Source: Poseidonocella pacifica (lineage in GTDB: Bacteria > Pseudomonadota > Alphaproteobacteria > Rhodobacterales > Rhodobacteraceae). From it: DNA of 64,000 nucleotides. The stretch is taken from the NCBI RefSeq assembly GCF_900111875.1, contig NZ_FOJU01000005.1:62001-126000 (forward strand), in the 5' to 3' direction. Below, piece by piece: positions 59,101 to 62,100 of this stretch (its first letter is position 1; each line of letters begins with the position of its first letter). Under the pieces are notes generated by a model. That model ran no database searches, was not told the origin of the DNA, and saw nothing but the letters and a program-made list of their open reading frames with translations. The position numbers and the translations under genes are program-made.

Positions 59101-62100
59101 GTCAGCGGCTCTGCTGTACTTACCGGCATCGAGGGCGTCACGCTTGAGGGCGACCTTGCGGCGAGTTTCGGAACGGACGGCACCTTCCGGGTCTCAGGCT
59201 CGGCCGATCTCGATGTGTTGGGCATTGCCACTCTGAACGGTGAATTTGCCATCGAGCAGGTCCGACAGAATGACCGGTCCATGCTGTTGATGGCCGTCAC
59301 CGGGCTGAATTCGACCTTCGAGGTCGACGGTGTGGGCTCTGCTGGCCTTCAGGATGGTGAGTTGTTGTTGCTCGCGGGCAGCGATGCCTCGGGCGCAGGC
59401 GGCTTTGCGATCAAGGGGTCGGCGCGCGCTGTCATCGACACGCCGGTGATCGACATGGCGGGTCAGATCGCGATTGCCGGCAATACGCTGGGCATCGCCG
59501 TGGATCGGACCGAGCGGCTCATCTCCTCCGAGGGGGTCGAGAGTGATATCGCGCTGCAACTGGGTGCGGATCTGTTGCCGCCTGCGATAGAATTCGGCGA
59601 ACTGGACGCGCTGATTACTGATCTTCTCTATGATGCAGTGGATACGGTCAGCGTCGCGGTCAGCGATCTCAAGGCAGAGATTTCGCCCGATTTCGATGAT
59701 GGCGGCAACAACACCAACACCAATCCCTTGGCCGTCTCCCTACCCGTCATCGGGTCGTCCATATCTCAGATTGTTGGCGCTGATCGGTTGTTGTCGATTG
59801 GTGACTATGTTCAGCGCTATCTTGGCAGCAGCGATGAGGCTTTTGCCGATCTTCCGGATCCCGGCTACGGCACTGACGATCCGACCCTGCGTGGGTTGTT
59901 GGGGTATCTACAGGACAACTGGCTGCCCGAGATCGGCGTGGCGCGCGACGCGCTCAAGCTGGTGACCACCTCGAGCGGCGTGAAGCTTAGCTTTGACGAC
60001 CAATTCACCCTCTCGGCCGACGCCACGCTGGATTTCGACGAAGCGTTGGAAGACTACGGCCTTTCGATCGATGGCAGCGTAACCGCAGAGATCGAGGCAA
60101 CGCTGGACGTGGCCTTCGACATGGTGATCGACTGGAGCACCGGCACGAGCGATTTTATCCTCCACCGGTTGGCCTTTGATGCGAGCGCCAGCGTGGATGA
60201 TATCGACGTGACGGCGGCGCTCGGGCCGCTTTCCGTCAGTGTGGGCGACAAGACGCGGGAAACCGGCAGCCTGAGGTTCGAACTCGCGGGTGAGATTCAG
60301 CAAGGGGCCAGCGGGCTGACGGCGGTACAGACACTCGATGAGCTTGTTCTTGATCTGCCGATCTATGCGCAACTCGGCAGCCTTGATCTTGCGGCAAGCG
60401 CGACCCCGCGGTTGATCGCTTCGGGCAACCCGCTGTCGGGGGATGTCTCTTGGGAAGCGCAGGACTTCGACTCCATCGGGGATTTCAGCAATCTTTCGGT
60501 TGTCGATCTGATCCTGATGTTCCCCGACTTCCTCGACACGCTTCAATCCGTGCAGGACAGCGACCTTTTCACCAATAGCCTGCCGTTCCTCGACGCCGGT
60601 CTCGATCAGGTGCTTGCGTTTGGTGAGGGGTTCGAGCGGGACGTCTATAACAAGATCGATTTCAACAAACCCCGCGTCGATCTGTTTGAGGTCGCTTCGG
60701 TGACCATTCAGGCGGGGGAGATCGATGGATCGCCCGCGACCCTTTTGCTCAACCCGGTTGGAGGATTCACCGAAGAACTGGCCGATGGCCGTGAGGTAAC
60801 GCTCTACCAGACAGTGAACGGCGTTGAGACCGAGGTGGGAACCTTCGGGATTGACAGCTTCGCCGATGGGCAGAGCCTCGTGCTTTCGGGAACGGTCTCG
60901 AGCGCCGGTAGCTATCGTATGGTACTGCACGAAGCGCGGCGGCAGATCACCACCTTGCAGGAATTCATGGAAGCGGTGAACGCTTCGGGCGTTCTCCCTG
61001 CGGGATTGCAGATCACATTCGATCCGGTCGAGCGGTCCTTTGGGGTCCCCTTCACCTTCGCTGAGGACCTGACACCTGTTCAAGTGCCGCTGGATCTCGA
61101 ACTTGGCAGCGACACGGTCAGCCTGACAACGAGTGCCGAGGGCAGCCTCTCCGTGCACGTCGCAGGCTCCGTGACATTCTTTGCGGATCTCGATGGGCGC
61201 ACGTACTTCGGCGAAAAAGGAAATGCCGAAGCGAGCAGCAACCTGTTCTCCGATGAGATTTTCGTCTTTGACAGCACCATGGTGGGGTATGGCCTCGAAC
61301 TGAACGGGGAAAAATACACCATCGTCGGTGTGCGTGGGGATCACCTCGTGGCGCTCGACAGGGAGGTGGCAGAGGCCGCCGATGATCTGGGCTATACTCT
61401 GCGGGAAAACAGCCTGACGCTTGGGGTGGAGAACGTATCACTTTCGGCGGGCGCGTCGCTCAATATCGATGATCTTGAGGTCGGCATTCAGCTTGGGATG
61501 CTCAAGGCCACCGCGGGGGGCACAGGCACCGGGTCCGGGTTCGAGCTTGCCGCCGATATCGCCGTAACGCTCGACAGCGATCCGACCTCGGACAATCCGC
61601 AGGATCGTCGTTTTGGCTTCACCGAGATTTCCGCATCCGACCTTCAGTTCGACCTATCCGGCACCGCGTCCGCGCGCCTGCGGGGGCTGAGCGTCGATCC
61701 TGGTCTTGGCTCCGATATTCCGCTCGCGCCGGATATAGAGGTATCGCTCACCGCGCTGGACATTTTCTCGCCCGGCTCGCTCAAGGTTGTTGATCAGAAC
61801 CCGATGTACCCCGCTGATCTCGACAAGTTGGTCACAGACGGGATCGTCGGGGCGAAGGATATCGTGGTCATCCTTCCCGATCTCGGCGCTGCTTTTGATT
61901 TCAAGGACCTCTCTTTCGAGGACATCATCTCGGGAACGCGGCAGGGGCTGGAGTTCGTCCGCGACGCCATCGAGGATCAGCCGTTCTACACGGTGGTGAT
62001 GCCCGTGGTAGGTCGATCGCTGGAGGATGTTTTCCCGTTCGTCGATCAGTTCCTCGCCAAGTTGGAGACGGCGGCATCGGACCCGGCATCGGCCATCGGC

